Assembly (NCBI RefSeq): GCF_020554865.1 | Contig: NZ_JAJCIC010000001.1 | Location: forward strand, 1-64,000 | Reading direction: 5' to 3' | Length of the DNA: 64,000 nucleotides | Source: Lacrimispora sp. 210928-DFI.3.58 | GTDB taxonomy: Bacteria; Bacillota; Clostridia; Lachnospirales; Lachnospiraceae | Shown here: in pieces, positions 41,639-51,466 of the stretch | Layout: every line of letters starts with the position of its first letter | Position numbering within the stretch: position 1 is the stretch's first letter | Translations under genes and position numbers: made by a program | The notes under the pieces: model-generated | Databases searched by the model: none | What the model saw: the letters and a program-made list of their open reading frames with translations, nothing else | Told to the model about the DNA's origin: nothing

Positions 41639-42520
41639 ATGGGAAAGAAAAAATGGCTGACAGATGATGCAAAATGGGGTTATCTCTTAGTAGCGCCTAC
41701 CATCATCGGACTGCTTGTATTAAATGTATATCCGTTTCTTCAGACACTGGTGCTGAGCTTTTCAACCACGCACCCCTTTGGCTTTTACGAGATCACAGGT
41801 GTTGATAATTACGTTCAGATGTTCAGCAACAAGGAATTCTGGAAGGCAACCTGGAACTCGATCTACTTCTGCATCCTGACTGTGCCCTTAGGCATTTTCC
41901 TGTCACTGCTCACCGCAGTCCTGTTAAATGCCAAGGTGGCAGGCAAGACTGCCTTCCGCGCCATCTATTTCCTGCCCATGGTTGTGGCACCGGCTGCGAT
42001 TGCTATGGTATGGAAGTGGATTTTTAACGCAGAATATGGTATTATAAATCAGATCATCGGAACAAAGATCAACTGGCTCACCAATCCGGCTCTGGTACTG
42101 CCCGCCTGCGCGGTTGTGGCAATATGGAGTGCGGTTGGCTATGACGCAGTGCTTCTCCTGTCCGGTATCCAGAATATTTCCAAGAGCTACTATGAGGCAG
42201 CCAGCTTAGACGGCGCCACCAAGGTGCAGCAGTTCTTCCAGATCACACTGCCCATGGTATCTCCCACCTTATTTGTCGTACTGATCATGCGCCTGATGTC
42301 CTCCATCAAGGTTTATGACCTGATCTACATGATGGTTGACACATCGAACCCGGCCATCACAAGCGCACAGTCACTGATGTACCTGTTCTACCGTGAGTCC
42401 TTCGTAGCCGGTAACCGCGGCTATGCATCCGCGATCGTTATCTGGACCGTGGCACTCATCGGTGTTGTCACCATTTTCCAGTTCTGGGGACAGAAGAAAT
42501 GGGTTAATTACGAGGTATAA
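41639..42520 (+). CDS. ABC sugar transporter permease (MsmF/MalF type)
   Basis: A 293-residue membrane protein with six helices and the EAA loop YYEAASLDGATKVQQFFQITLPMVSP near residue 185, which docks the ATPase. A GGAGGG site precedes the ATG at 41639. It pairs with the next permease. Family marks (VYPFLQTLVLSF; AIYFLPMVVAPAAIAMVWKWIF) place it in the carbohydrate uptake CUT1 class. Confidence 0.92.
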   Translation: MGKKKWLTDDAKWGYLLVAPTIIGLLVLNVYPFLQTLVLSFSTTHPFGFYEITGVDNYVQMFSNKEFWKATWNSIYFCILTVPLGIFLSLLTAVLLNAKVAGKTAFRAIYFLPMVVAPAAIAMVWKWIFNAEYGIINQIIGTKINWLTNPALVLPACAVVAIWSAVGYDAVLLLSGIQNISKSYYEAASLDGATKVQQFFQITLPMVSPTLFVVLIMRLMSSIKVYDLIYMMVDTSNPAITSAQSLMYLFYRESFVAGNRGYASAIVIWTVALIGVVTIFQFWGQKKWVNYEV

Positions 42521-42532
42521 GGAGGGGAACTC

Positions 42533-43369
42533 ATGGATTCATCATTGGAGAGAAACTACAGAAGAAATAAAATGCTGGTCTATGCAGCACTGATCGCAGG
42601 CTCCGTCCTGATGATCTTCCCATTTTTGTGGATGCTGCTTACAAGCTTCAAGTCTGCCGGTGAGAGTGTACAGATCCCTCCCACCATCCTGCCAAAGCAG
42701 TGGCTGACAGACAACTATAGCAGGGCTCTTACAAGCCTGCCCTTTGTAAAGCTTTATATCAATACAACACTGCTCATCGTGTTCCGCGTGATCTGCGCAG
42801 TGGCCTTTTCCTCCGCAGCCGGATTTGCATTTGCGAAGCTGGACTTTAAGGGGAAGAACGTGCTGTTTTCCATCGTGCTGATCCAGATGATGCTCCCGTC
42901 CCAGATCTTCATCATTCCACAGTATCAGATGCTGGCAAAGATGGGTCTGACCAACACCATGTTCGCGCTGGTGTTCCCGGGTATCGTGAGCGCTTTCGGA
43001 ACCTTCTTCCTGCGCCAGTCCTATATGGGCATACCGGACGAGGTGGGAGAGGCTGCTTATCTGGACGGCTGCAACAAGTGGCAGACCTTTACAAAGGTCA
43101 TGATGCCTCTTACGAAGGCTTCCATGGCAGCGCTTACGATCTTTACCGCAGTATTTGCATACGCAGATCTGATGTGGCCTCTGATCGCCAACACCGATCT
43201 GAATAAGATGACACTGTCCGCAGGACTTTCCACGTTGAGAGGACAGTTCACCACTAATTATCCGGTGCTTATGGCTGGCTCTATGCTGGCTATGATCCCC
43301 ATGGTGATCCTGTATCTGGCGTTCCAGAAGCAGTTCATCGAAGGTATTGCAATGACAGGAGGAAAATAA
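42533..43369 (+). CDS. ABC sugar transporter permease (MsmG/MalG type)
   Basis: A 278-residue membrane protein, second permease of the CUT1 importer. It has six helices and the EAA loop VGEAAYLDGCNKWQTFTKVMMPLTKA near residue 170. It starts 12 bp after the first permease with AAGGAGGGG upstream. No ATP-binding gene follows, so a shared MsmK-type ATPase encoded elsewhere is needed. Confidence 0.92.
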   Translation: MDSSLERNYRRNKMLVYAALIAGSVLMIFPFLWMLLTSFKSAGESVQIPPTILPKQWLTDNYSRALTSLPFVKLYINTTLLIVFRVICAVAFSSAAGFAFAKLDFKGKNVLFSIVLIQMMLPSQIFIIPQYQMLAKMGLTNTMFALVFPGIVSAFGTFFLRQSYMGIPDEVGEAAYLDGCNKWQTFTKVMMPLTKASMAALTIFTAVFAYADLMWPLIANTDLNKMTLSAGLSTLRGQFTTNYPVLMAGSMLAMIPMVILYLAFQKQFIEGIAMTGGK

Positions 43370-43465
43370 GGCAGTCATGTCCTGTCTCAAACATCCTTTG
43401 CCGGCCAGTGGCAAGAGATGGATGAGGCAGGACACAAAAGTAACATTATTAAGGAGACTTTCCTA

Positions 43466-45700
43466 ATGGCAATTGAATATCAGGAAAAGGAACGGCTGTT
43501 TACCCTTCATACGGCAAACTCCACATACCAGATGAAGGTAGACAGCTACGGATATTTATTACATCTATACTATGGGAGCCGTGTAAAGGGCTCTATGGAA
43601 TACCTTCTGACCTATGCGGACAGAGGGTTTTCCGGCAATCCATACGAGGTGCGGGACGACAGAAAATATTCTCTGGATGCTCTGCCCCAGGAGTTTCCAT
43701 GCCAGGGGACAGGAGATTACCGCAGCCCGGCATTTGTTGTAAGAAATGGAAATGGTTCCTACAGCACAAAGCTTTTATATGACAGCTGCAGGATAACAGA
43801 GGGAAAATACAGTCTGCCCGGCCTTCCTGCCGTATATGACACAGAGGAAGGAGAGACGGCAGAAGGCGGCCTTAGGACTCCGGCATCTGACGGTATCCAG
43901 ACGCTGGAGATCGTTCTGCGGGATGAGGTGAACGGCCTTAAGGCAACACTGCTTTACGGCGTGCTGCCCGGACTGGATATTATCACCCGTGCGGTGAAGG
44001 TGGAAAATGAAGGCACGGAGACCGTGAACCTGTTAAAGGTCCAGAGCGCCTGTTTGGATTTCCTTTATGGTGACTATGATCTCATCCAGTTTTATGGCCG
44101 CCATGCCATGGAGCGGAATTTCCAGCGCACCCCGGTTGCTCACGGAGCGCAGATGATCGGGAGCCGCCGGGGAACCTCCAGCCACCAGTACAGCCCTTTT
44201 GTGATCCTGGCAGAGCAGTCAGCTACAGAGGACCAGGGCGGCTGTTATGGCCTCTCCTTTGTCTACAGCGGCGCCTTTAAAGCTGAGGTGGAGAAAGACC
44301 AGTACAACCAGGTGCGTATAAGCATGGGCCTTCAGGATGAGCTCTTTGATTATCCCTTAAAGCCTGGGGACAGCTTTTATGGCCCTGAGGTGGCCTTAAG
44401 CTACAGCAAAGAGGGATTAGGAAAACTTTCCAGAAATTACCATAAAACCTTCCGATACCACCTGTGCAGAGGCAGATACAAGACAGCTCCCAGACCAGTG
44501 CTCATCAACAACTGGGAGGCTACTTATTTTGATTTTACAGGTGAACAGATATACAATATCGCAAAGCAGGCTTCTGAGCTGGGCGTGGAAATGCTGGTGC
44601 TGGATGATGGGTGGTTTGGAGTGAGAAACTCCGATTACTCCGGCCTGGGGGACTGGTTTGTAAATGAGAAAAAGCTGGGAGGAAGCCTTTCTGATCTGAC
44701 AGAGCGCATCCGCGGCCTGGGCCTGAAGTTTGGCATCTGGGTGGAGCCGGAGATGGTGTCCGAGGACAGTGATCTTTACCGTGAGCATCCGGAGTGGGCC
44801 TTTGTGGTTCCGGGCAGGAAGCCTGTGCGCGGAAGAAGCCAGCTGGTGCTTGATTTCTCCCGCAGGGAGGTAGTGGATCATATTTACAGGCAGATCAGCA
44901 AGGTGCTGAAAGAGGCTTCTGTGGAATATGTGAAGTGGGATATGAACAGGAGCATCGCGGACGTGTACTGCGCCACAGCAGGCAGGGAGGACCAGGGAGC
45001 TGTGATGTACCGGTATATCCTGGGACTCTATGAATTCCTGGAGCGCCTCCATCAGGAGCATCCCGATCTGCTGATCGAGGGCTGCAGCGGCGGCGGCGGC
45101 CGTTTTGACGCCGGAATGCTGTACTACACGCCTCAGATATGGTGCAGCGATAATACAGATGCCATTGACAGAATCCGCATCCAGTACGGAACGTCCTTTG
45201 GATTCCCGGTTTCTGCTGTGGGCTCCCATGTCTCCGCAGTGCCAAATCACCAGAATGGCCGTATTACTCCCATTGAGACCAGAGGCCTGGTGGCAATGGC
45301 CGGAAACTTTGGCTACGAGCTGGATTTGAATAAGATCACAGAGGAAGAGAAGGTCTGTGTCAGGGAGCAGATCAGAGAGTTCCGCCGTCTGTGGAATGTG
45401 ATCCACAATGGGGATTACTATCGTCTGACAAGCCCCTTTGGAGACAGTGAGGCTGCGGCATGGATGTTTGTGGCAGAGGACGGCAGCGAGGCTCTCCTGC
45501 AGGCCGTGACTCTGGAGGCCCATGGAAATCCGCTGACTACGTATATCAGGCTTAAGGGTCTGGAGCCGGAGGCATTTTATGTGGATGAGTCTACAGGGCG
45601 GCGCTACAATGGTGCAGGCCTGATGTCAGCCGGAGTTCCGCTGCCGCAGCTTGGCGGAGAATATCGTCCATGGCAGCTGCATTTGAAAAAAGAGGAGTAG
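43466..45700 (+). CDS. Alpha-galactosidase, GH36
   Basis: A 744-residue retaining glycosidase that removes terminal alpha-1,6-galactose from raffinose-family sugars or melibiose. The nucleophile is Asp492 in KWDMNRS and the acid/base is Asp562 in CSDNTDA; the 70-residue spacing matches the Geobacillus enzyme (478/548). Other GH36 marks are LDDGWFGVRN, WVEPEMVS and EGCSGGGGRFD. There is no signal peptide, so it acts in the cytoplasm on imported sugar. AAGGAG lies upstream of the ATG at 43466. Confidence 0.93.
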   Translation: MAIEYQEKERLFTLHTANSTYQMKVDSYGYLLHLYYGSRVKGSMEYLLTYADRGFSGNPYEVRDDRKYSLDALPQEFPCQGTGDYRSPAFVVRNGNGSYSTKLLYDSCRITEGKYSLPGLPAVYDTEEGETAEGGLRTPASDGIQTLEIVLRDEVNGLKATLLYGVLPGLDIITRAVKVENEGTETVNLLKVQSACLDFLYGDYDLIQFYGRHAMERNFQRTPVAHGAQMIGSRRGTSSHQYSPFVILAEQSATEDQGGCYGLSFVYSGAFKAEVEKDQYNQVRISMGLQDELFDYPLKPGDSFYGPEVALSYSKEGLGKLSRNYHKTFRYHLCRGRYKTAPRPVLINNWEATYFDFTGEQIYNIAKQASELGVEMLVLDDGWFGVRNSDYSGLGDWFVNEKKLGGSLSDLTERIRGLGLKFGIWVEPEMVSEDSDLYREHPEWAFVVPGRKPVRGRSQLVLDFSRREVVDHIYRQISKVLKEASVEYVKWDMNRSIADVYCATAGREDQGAVMYRYILGLYEFLERLHQEHPDLLIEGCSGGGGRFDAGMLYYTPQIWCSDNTDAIDRIRIQYGTSFGFPVSAVGSHVSAVPNHQNGRITPIETRGLVAMAGNFGYELDLNKITEEEKVCVREQIREFRRLWNVIHNGDYYRLTSPFGDSEAAAWMFVAEDGSEALLQAVTLEAHGNPLTTYIRLKGLEPEAFYVDESTGRRYNGAGLMSAGVPLPQLGGEYRPWQLHLKKEE

Positions 45701-45728
45701 ATGTAGTGGGAAAGGTGGAGAAAGAACC

Positions 45729-47573
45729 GTGAAGAAAAGTGACCGGATTTATAATGAGAGGCTTGAGCGTCATCTGGATGAGCTGAAATGGCTTTACATG
45801 GAGCTCTACAACAGCGAGGAACAGTTTGAGGCCTTAAAGAGCGGCTTGTACCAGTTTTATCAGGAACGCCGGGCCGGCTTAAAGAAACTGGACGAGGAGA
45901 GAGAGCAGGACAAGCACTGGTACCGCAGAAACGGCATGCTGGGCATGATGCTCTATACGGAGCAGTTTGCAGGCAATTTAAAGGGAGTGAAGAAAAAGCT
46001 TCCTTACATAAAGAAATGCAATGTCAATTATGTGCATCTTATGCCTCTTTTGGATACCGTGGAGGGACGCTCTGACGGAGGCTACGCTGTGGCCGATTTC
46101 CGCAAGGTGCAGGAAAAGCTGGGAACCATGGAGGATCTGGAGCAGCTTTCCATGGCCTGCCACAGACAGGGGATCAGCCTGTGCCTGGATTTTGTCATGA
46201 ACCATACTTCCGAGGATCACGAGTGGGCAAAGCGTGCCAGAGCCGGGGAAAAAGAGTACCGGGACAGGTATTTCTTCTACGATGACTACACGGTGCCGCA
46301 GCAGTACGAGAGGACAGTACCCCAGGTGTTCCCCACCACAGCTCCCGGAAACTTTACCTGGCTTCCTGAGTGCAGCCAGTATGTGATGACGACCTTTTAT
46401 CCCTACCAGTGGGATCTGAATTACCGCAATCCTGTTGTTTTTAACGAGATGATGTTTAACTTCCTCTATCTGGCAAACAAGGGTATTGATGTGATCCGCA
46501 TTGATGCGGTTCCCTATATCTGGAAGGAGCTGGGCACAGACTGCCGCAACCTGCCAAAGGTCCACACCATTGTGCGCATGATGCGCATGATCGGTGAGAT
46601 CGTGTGTCCGGGGATCGTCCTCCTGGGTGAGGTGGTAATGGAGCCGGAGAAGGTAGCGCCCTACTTTGGCACGGTAGAAAAGCCGGAATGCCACATGCTC
46701 TACAATGTGACCACCATGGCAACCACCTGGAATACGGTGGCAACAAGGGATGTAAGGCTGTTAAAGAGGCAGATGGAGATCATCAGCAGCCTGCCATCGG
46801 ACTACACCTTCTTAAATTACCTGCGCTGCCATGACGATATTGGCTGGGGCCTGGATTATCCCTTGCTGGAAACCTGGGGAATGATGCAGGTGCCCCACAA
46901 GAAGTTCTTAAATGATTTCTTCACCGGAAAGCTGGCTGACAGCTTTGGCCGGGGAGAGCTCTACAATGAGGATCTGGTGACAGGAGATGCAAGGCTCTGC
47001 GGCACCACCGCATCCCTGTGCGGCATCGAAAAGGCCGGCTTTGAGCAGAATGAGGAGGCCATGGAAATGGCCATCAAGCTGGATGTGATGCTCCATTCCT
47101 TCATGCTCTTCCTCTCAGGGATCCCCATGCTTTACAGCGGCGATGAGATCGGCCAGGTCAATGACTATACCTATAAGGAGAACCCCTTAAAGGCAGAGGA
47201 TTCCCGTTACCTCCACCGCGGAGATTTCAAGTGGGAGCTGACAGACAGCATCGAAAAGCCGGACACTGTCCAGAGCCGCCTGTTCCACGCCTTAGGAAGG
47301 CTGGAGGAGATACGGGCCGCAGAGGAGATCTTCGATGCTTCCGCCTCCTTTAAAGCCCTGGATACAGGCAATGATTCCGTTCTGGGCCTGTCAAGAGAGA
47401 GCAGCGCCGGAAAGGTGATCGGCCTCTTCAATTTCAGCAGCAACACCTGCCGTGTACAGTTGGGGAACGAAGATGAGAGATACGCCAGCCTTGTAGACGG
47501 CACAGAAGTGAAGCCGCAGGATATGGATATTGAGGGGAATGGATTTTATTGGTTGAAAAAACTTGATAGATAG
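45729..47573 (+). CDS. GH13 amylosucrase-like enzyme
   Basis: A 614-residue GH13 protein with an N-terminal helical extension of about 90 residues (ERLERHLDELKWLYMELYNSEEQFEALKSGL) characteristic of amylosucrases, then the catalytic barrel: nucleophile Asp259 in DVIRIDAVPYIW, acid/base Glu301 in LLGEVV and HDD at 368-370. Amylosucrase splits sucrose and transfers glucose. After alpha-galactosidase frees galactose from raffinose, the remaining sucrose is the expected substrate. Sucrose hydrolase or phosphorylase activity cannot be excluded. It starts with GTG. Confidence 0.85.
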   Translation: MKKSDRIYNERLERHLDELKWLYMELYNSEEQFEALKSGLYQFYQERRAGLKKLDEEREQDKHWYRRNGMLGMMLYTEQFAGNLKGVKKKLPYIKKCNVNYVHLMPLLDTVEGRSDGGYAVADFRKVQEKLGTMEDLEQLSMACHRQGISLCLDFVMNHTSEDHEWAKRARAGEKEYRDRYFFYDDYTVPQQYERTVPQVFPTTAPGNFTWLPECSQYVMTTFYPYQWDLNYRNPVVFNEMMFNFLYLANKGIDVIRIDAVPYIWKELGTDCRNLPKVHTIVRMMRMIGEIVCPGIVLLGEVVMEPEKVAPYFGTVEKPECHMLYNVTTMATTWNTVATRDVRLLKRQMEIISSLPSDYTFLNYLRCHDDIGWGLDYPLLETWGMMQVPHKKFLNDFFTGKLADSFGRGELYNEDLVTGDARLCGTTASLCGIEKAGFEQNEEAMEMAIKLDVMLHSFMLFLSGIPMLYSGDEIGQVNDYTYKENPLKAEDSRYLHRGDFKWELTDSIEKPDTVQSRLFHALGRLEEIRAAEEIFDASASFKALDTGNDSVLGLSRESSAGKVIGLFNFSSNTCRVQLGNEDERYASLVDGTEVKPQDMDIEGNGFYWLKKLDR

Positions 47574-47589
47574 ATGAGAAAAACAACAG

Positions 47590-47629
47590 GAAAGCCTGCG
47601 TCTTCGGGATAGGGAGACGCAGGCTTTTC
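47590..47629. terminator. Terminator between convergent operons
   Basis: GAAAGCCTGCGTCT pairs with AGACGCAGGCTTTT (including a T-run on the plus strand and A-rich flank for the minus strand). It serves the sugar operon and possibly the convergent TRIC-like gene. Confidence 0.8.
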
Positions 47630-47645
47630 TGCTTTATTATGTGTC

Positions 47646-48305
47646 TTATTTCGGCTCCTTCCTCGTAGCCGTAGGCAGGTTCCAGCAGTACTTCGTTGCC
47701 AGCAGCCGTATGAGCACAATGAGAAATGCGCTGATGATCATAGATAAGTCTCCGGAGAGCCAGTCGGACAGGAAGACGTAGCTTAAGGCTCCGGCGATGG
47801 AGGCACAGGCGTAGACGTGCTTTCGCAGGATGTAGGGAGTCTGGCCGGCCATGATGTCGCGGAGGACACCGCCGCCCACGCCGGTGAGCACTCCCAGGAA
47901 AATGGACAGAAAACGGTAATCCTGATAGCCTGCCATAATGGCGGTGTCAATGCCTGTAACCGTAAAGGCGGCCAGTCCGATGGCGTCCACAATGTTCATC
48001 ATTTTCTCGTAGATGGCAATGTAATGGCTTTCCAGCACCTTCTGGTTCAGTCTCACAATGCAGAAGAGGATCATGACTGTTATAAAGGCCGTGATCACAT
48101 ATACCGGATTCAGAAAAAGGCTGGGAGGTACATTGCCCAGGATGATGTCCCGGAGCATACCGCCGCCCACAGCAGTGGTGACGCCCAGAACCACAACGCC
48201 CAGCAGGTCCAGGTGCTGCTTGATGGCAACCATGGCCCCTGAGGATGCAAAGGCGATGGTACCGATGATTTCAATGATAAAAAAGATCGAAATATGGATG
48301 TTCAT
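47646..48305 (-). CDS. TRIC/UPF0126-family membrane protein
   Basis: A 219-residue, seven-helix membrane protein with the duplicated glycine-rich motif GVTTAVGGGMLRDIILGNVPP (first half) and GVLTGVGGGVLRDIMAGQTP (second half), the mark of UPF0126 proteins related to trimeric intracellular cation channels. A role in K+ or glycine-related transport has been proposed for the family. It begins nine bases after the asnA stop with no clear RBS, suggesting translational coupling. Confidence 0.85.
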   Translation of the reverse strand: MNIHISIFFIIEIIGTIAFASSGAMVAIKQHLDLLGVVVLGVTTAVGGGMLRDIILGNVPPSLFLNPVYVITAFITVMILFCIVRLNQKVLESHYIAIYEKMMNIVDAIGLAAFTVTGIDTAIMAGYQDYRFLSIFLGVLTGVGGGVLRDIMAGQTPYILRKHVYACASIAGALSYVFLSDWLSGDLSMIISAFLIVLIRLLATKYCWNLPTATRKEPK

Positions 48306-48314
48306 GACATTTCA

Positions 48315-49322
48315 TTACAGCAGATAGATCTTGTGCTGTCTGCAGGTCTCCCTCATTTCTTTGGGCCAGATGCTGGCCTGTACTTCTCCGATATGTGCGC
48401 GGTCTAAGAGCAGCATGCAGAGGCGGGACTGGCCGATGCCTCCTCCGATGGTGTAGGGAAGCTCTCCCTTTAACAGCATCTGATGATAGGGTAGATTCCT
48501 TCTCTCCTCACAGCCGGCTTTCTTTAACTGCTCCTCTAAGGCCTCTTCGTCCACGCGGATGCCCATGCTGGAGATCTCCAGGGCGCAGTTTAAGGTGTCG
48601 AACCAGAACAGGATATCCCCGTTCAGCTTCCAATCATCATAGTCCGGGGCACGGCCGTCATGGGGCTTGCCGTTTGCCAGCTTGTCGCCGATCTGCATGA
48701 GGAATACGCAGCCGTGTTCTTTGGTGATCAGGTTTTCCCGCTCCTTCGGTGTCTTGTCGGGATACATTTCCTCCAGTTCTGTGGTGGTGATGAAGAAAAT
48801 GTCATTGGGCAGATGCTTCACAGCCTGGGGGTATTTGTACCACACCTCATGCTGCATGTGCTTGATGATCTTGAAGATCCGGCGCACCGTATCCTTTAAG
48901 GTGTCCATGTTCCGCTCTTCTTTTGTGATGACCTTCTCCCAGTCCCACTGGTCCACATAGCAGGAGTGGAGATTATCCAGCTCCTCGTCCCGGCGGATGG
49001 CGTTCATGTTGGTGTAGAGACCTTCTCCGGGTTGAAAGCCGTATTCCTTTAAGGCCATACGCTTCCACTTTGCCAGAGAGTGAACTACCTCCAGCGTCTC
49101 TCCCGGCAGGCCCAGCATATCAAAAGCAACAGGCCGTTCTGTGCCGTTTAAGTTGTCATTTAAGCCGCTGCTTTTTTCCACAAACAGAGGGGCGGAGATG
49201 CGCTCCAGCTGCATTTCCCTTCCCATCTCCTTCTGGAAGGTGTCGCGTATGTATTTGATGGCATCCTGTGTTTCCCGGATCGTCAGCCGGGGATCATAAT
49301 GTTCAGGTATGATAAGCTCCAT
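48315..49322 (-). CDS. asnA: Aspartate-ammonia ligase (asparagine synthetase A)
   Basis: A 335-residue AsnA enzyme, ATP + aspartate + NH3 to asparagine; its fold is that of class II aminoacyl-tRNA synthetases. Marks include [22 protein letters not shown] near residue 46, [36 protein letters not shown] and the C-terminal [19 protein letters not shown] upstream decides the ATG at 49322. It is 7 bases from the coupled TRIC-like gene. The 168-bp upstream gap shows no T-box. Confidence 0.93.
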   Translation of the reverse strand: MELIIPEHYDPRLTIRETQDAIKYIRDTFQKEMGREMQLERISAPLFVEKSSGLNDNLNGTERPVAFDMLGLPGETLEVVHSLAKWKRMALKEYGFQPGEGLYTNMNAIRRDEELDNLHSCYVDQWDWEKVITKEERNMDTLKDTVRRIFKIIKHMQHEVWYKYPQAVKHLPNDIFFITTTELEEMYPDKTPKERENLITKEHGCVFLMQIGDKLANGKPHDGRAPDYDDWKLNGDILFWFDTLNCALEISSMGIRVDEEALEEQLKKAGCEERRNLPYHQMLLKGELPYTIGGGIGQSRLCMLLLDRAHIGEVQASIWPKEMRETCRQHKIYLL

Positions 49323-49490
49323 ATATGGTTTCCTCCCAATTCTTGTTTCATCATGATGCAGCCCTGTGGCTGCAGGCTCAATCTTCTTTATGGTATCATT
49401 ATTAGGGAAAAGGTGCAAGTATGTATTTATTTGAGTTTTTACATTTTGCACTGCACCTGAAGCAGGAGGGGATGGTGCTCCGGTTGCGGA

Positions 49491-49703
49491 CTATCCAAAG
49501 AGTCCTTCCAGGCGTTTCTTCATCATTTCCCTTCGCTTTCTGGTTTCCTCTGCATTGCAGGTATACCGGCCATTTTCCTCTGACAGGATATCACCTTCTT
49601 TTGCTTCAGGGGGAAGTTCCCTTGCAGGAATGGAAACAAGGGCGCCGGATTCATCCTCGCACAGGGCAAATTCGCCCTCAAAGCGGTCAATTGTATAATT
49701 CAT
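49491..49703 (-). CDS. DUF3006-family small protein
   Basis: A 70-residue protein (MNYTIDRFEGEFALCEDESGALVSIPARELPPEAKEGDIL), the small beta-barrel pattern of DUF3006, with a charged helical tail. GGAGGA upstream supports the ATG at 49703. In many Firmicutes these genes sit beside a ComEC-like MBL-fold protein, as here. Function unknown. Confidence 0.8.
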   Translation of the reverse strand: MNYTIDRFEGEFALCEDESGALVSIPARELPPEAKEGDILSEENGRYTCNAEETRKRREMMKKRLEGLFG

Positions 49704-49740
49704 AAGTTTGTCCTCCATAAGATCTTGATGCCCTATCAGA

Positions 49741-50661
49741 TTAATACTCCCAGGAGATGGATTGTCCATCGCTTTTGGCAGTAATAGTTCCCAGTTCGTC
49801 ATTGCGCAGCACCTCAATGCCCCGTTTTTCCAGCTTTTCCATCGTTTCTCTGTGGGGATGGCCGTAAGAATTGCCCTTGCCGCACTGGATCACTGCATAG
49901 GAAGGGGATACTGCATCCAGGAAAGGATCGCTGGTGGAGGTGCTGCTTCCATGATGTCCAACCTTCAGCACATCTGCTGAAAGAAGCCTGCCGCTGTCTA
50001 CAATGTCCTGCTCGGCTTCTTGTTCTGCGTCGCCGCACATGACAAAAGCGGTATCGCCGTAGGAAAGGCGTATTCCGATGGACCAGTTGTTTAAATCATT
50101 CCCATAATCGCCTACAGGAGCCAGAACGGTGAAGGAGGCCTCTCCCAGGGAATAGGTATCACCGAGGACGGGCTTTGTAAGCTTCATCTCCCTTGCTTCC
50201 ACAGCATCAAGGACATCCTCAAAGGTCTTTGTGGTATGCTCGATGGGCGGCAGCATAATGATCTCTGCCGGAAATGCTTCGATCACGTCATCCAGGCCTC
50301 CGATGTGGTCCGAATGGGGGTGGGTGCCGATAATGTAATCCAGAGAGGTAATACCGGCTTCCTTTAAATAAGAGACTACCAGTTCTCCTTTGTCGTTCTC
50401 TCCGGCATCGATGAGCATATAATGGCCATCTGTCTCTGCCAGTATACAGTCACCCTGGCCGACGTCGATAAAATGGACCCTGAGCTCCTGGCCCTCTGTC
50501 AGAGGCTGGGATGTAGTGACAGTGCCGCTGTCTGCCGGAAAAGATGGAAGGAACTCCTTATATTCCCCTGTGATCAGTGAGAGAAGCAGGAGGGCGCCCA
50601 AAACCAGAAGGGAGGCCGGTGTGTATTTGGTTTTTGTGTTAGATTTTCTTCTTTTTGCCAT
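49741..50661 (-). CDS. Membrane-anchored MBL-fold (ComEC/Rec2-like) hydrolase
   Basis: A 306-residue protein with an N-terminal membrane anchor (about residues 14-33) and an extracytoplasmic metallo-beta-lactamase domain. Metal-binding HPHSDHIGG lies near residue 113, with VHFIDVGQGDCILAETDGHYMLIDAG before it and KVGHHGSSTSTS after it, as in the ComEC nuclease-like domain without the channel part. It is likely a secreted phosphodiesterase or nuclease. It is co-directional with the DUF3006 gene 37 bp downstream. Confidence 0.85.
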   Translation of the reverse strand: MAKRRKSNTKTKYTPASLLVLGALLLLSLITGEYKEFLPSFPADSGTVTTSQPLTEGQELRVHFIDVGQGDCILAETDGHYMLIDAGENDKGELVVSYLKEAGITSLDYIIGTHPHSDHIGGLDDVIEAFPAEIIMLPPIEHTTKTFEDVLDAVEAREMKLTKPVLGDTYSLGEASFTVLAPVGDYGNDLNNWSIGIRLSYGDTAFVMCGDAEQEAEQDIVDSGRLLSADVLKVGHHGSSTSTSDPFLDAVSPSYAVIQCGKGNSYGHPHRETMEKLEKRGIEVLRNDELGTITAKSDGQSISWEY

Positions 50662-50805
50662 AGTATCATGTCAGTCCTTTGCAGTATTTACTATGAAAGT
50701 CCCAGACGGCAGCCGTGAACGAGCCATGCTTGCATGAGCGAGCTCACGGGTATCGACTTTCATGCATGGTGATGCCTGCGTCAGCAGGCATGTCCGTTTA
50801 TTTTG
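50662..50805. repeat. Tandem hairpins between two minus-strand genes
   Basis: Outer arms ATGAAAGTC (50692-50700) and GACTTTCAT (50756-50764) enclose an imperfect hairpin CGTGAACGAGCCATGC / GCATGAGCGAGCTCACG. A second hairpin GATGCCTGC-GTCA-GCAGGCAT follows at 50771-50792. No T-run follows on either strand. It may be an intergenic repeat element rather than a terminator. Confidence 0.6.
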
Positions 50806-51240
50806 TCATTCTTGAGGCTTTGGGCTGTGCTCTAGCAGGCCGCTAAACAGCTGGTCCCAGGCAGGATGGGAGCGCTTTAAAGACAGGGGACGCCCCTCCT
50901 TTGTGAGAAAGCAGTGGCTGCTCTCACCCAGTGTGCGCAGTTCCCCTGTGGCAGCATCCCGCATTTCATAGCCGATGGTCATGCGGATACCGTTGTATTC
51001 CTTCAGCCATACGCAGATGCGGACCTGGTCATCAAAGTGTACCATGGATTTATACTGGCAGGAAACTCCCAAAACAGGGATCATAACGCCCTCTGCTTCC
51101 ATGGACTTATAGCCGCAGCCGATCAGCTCCAGCATATGTATTCTTGCCTCCTCCATCCAGCGGATGTAATTAGAGTGATGGACGCAGCCCATCTGGTCTG
51201 TCTCATAATACTGGGCGTGGTGTATATAATCATGTGACAT
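50806..51240 (-). CDS. Acyl-CoA thioesterase (YbgC/4HBT hot-dog)
   Basis: A 144-residue hot-dog-fold thioesterase with the 4-hydroxybenzoyl-CoA thioesterase signature YETDQMGCVHHSNYIRWMEEARI near residue 12, including the catalytic Asp. It hydrolyses acyl-CoA or acyl-ACP; substrate unknown. AAGGAGGA upstream supports the ATG at 51240. An in-frame extension to 51408 has no start signal. Confidence 0.88.
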   Translation of the reverse strand: MSHDYIHHAQYYETDQMGCVHHSNYIRWMEEARIHMLELIGCGYKSMEAEGVMIPVLGVSCQYKSMVHFDDQVRICVWLKEYNGIRMTIGYEMRDAATGELRTLGESSHCFLTKEGRPLSLKRSHPAWDQLFSGLLEHSPKPQE

Positions 51241-51466
51241 GGTATTCCTCCTTCTATGCGGTGTTGTTTCTCCAGTATACCGCAAGGGGAAGGATTTGAC
51301 AAGATAAAAGCAAACGTTTGTTTGCATGGACTTGAGAGAAAACGGAAAATGAATCGTATAAATCCCACATCCCCTACATATACTAATGATAAACAAGCCC
51401 TGCGCCACAAGATACCAGGTGCAGGGTGGAAGCGCTTTAGTTGACTAGGTAAAGGAGTATAAGAAT

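Noticed and set aside
44417..45523. 368-codon antisense frame over the alpha-galactosidase
   Set aside because: The sense strand holds all catalytic motifs of GH36; the antisense product has no recognisable features.
49323..49490. T-box or riboswitch upstream of asnA
   Set aside because: No T-box consensus or specifier stem could be found on the minus strand.
51310..51325. GCAAACGTTTGTTTGC as a LexA box
   Set aside because: It lacks the GAAC/GTTC halves of Firmicute SOS boxes and no SOS gene follows.
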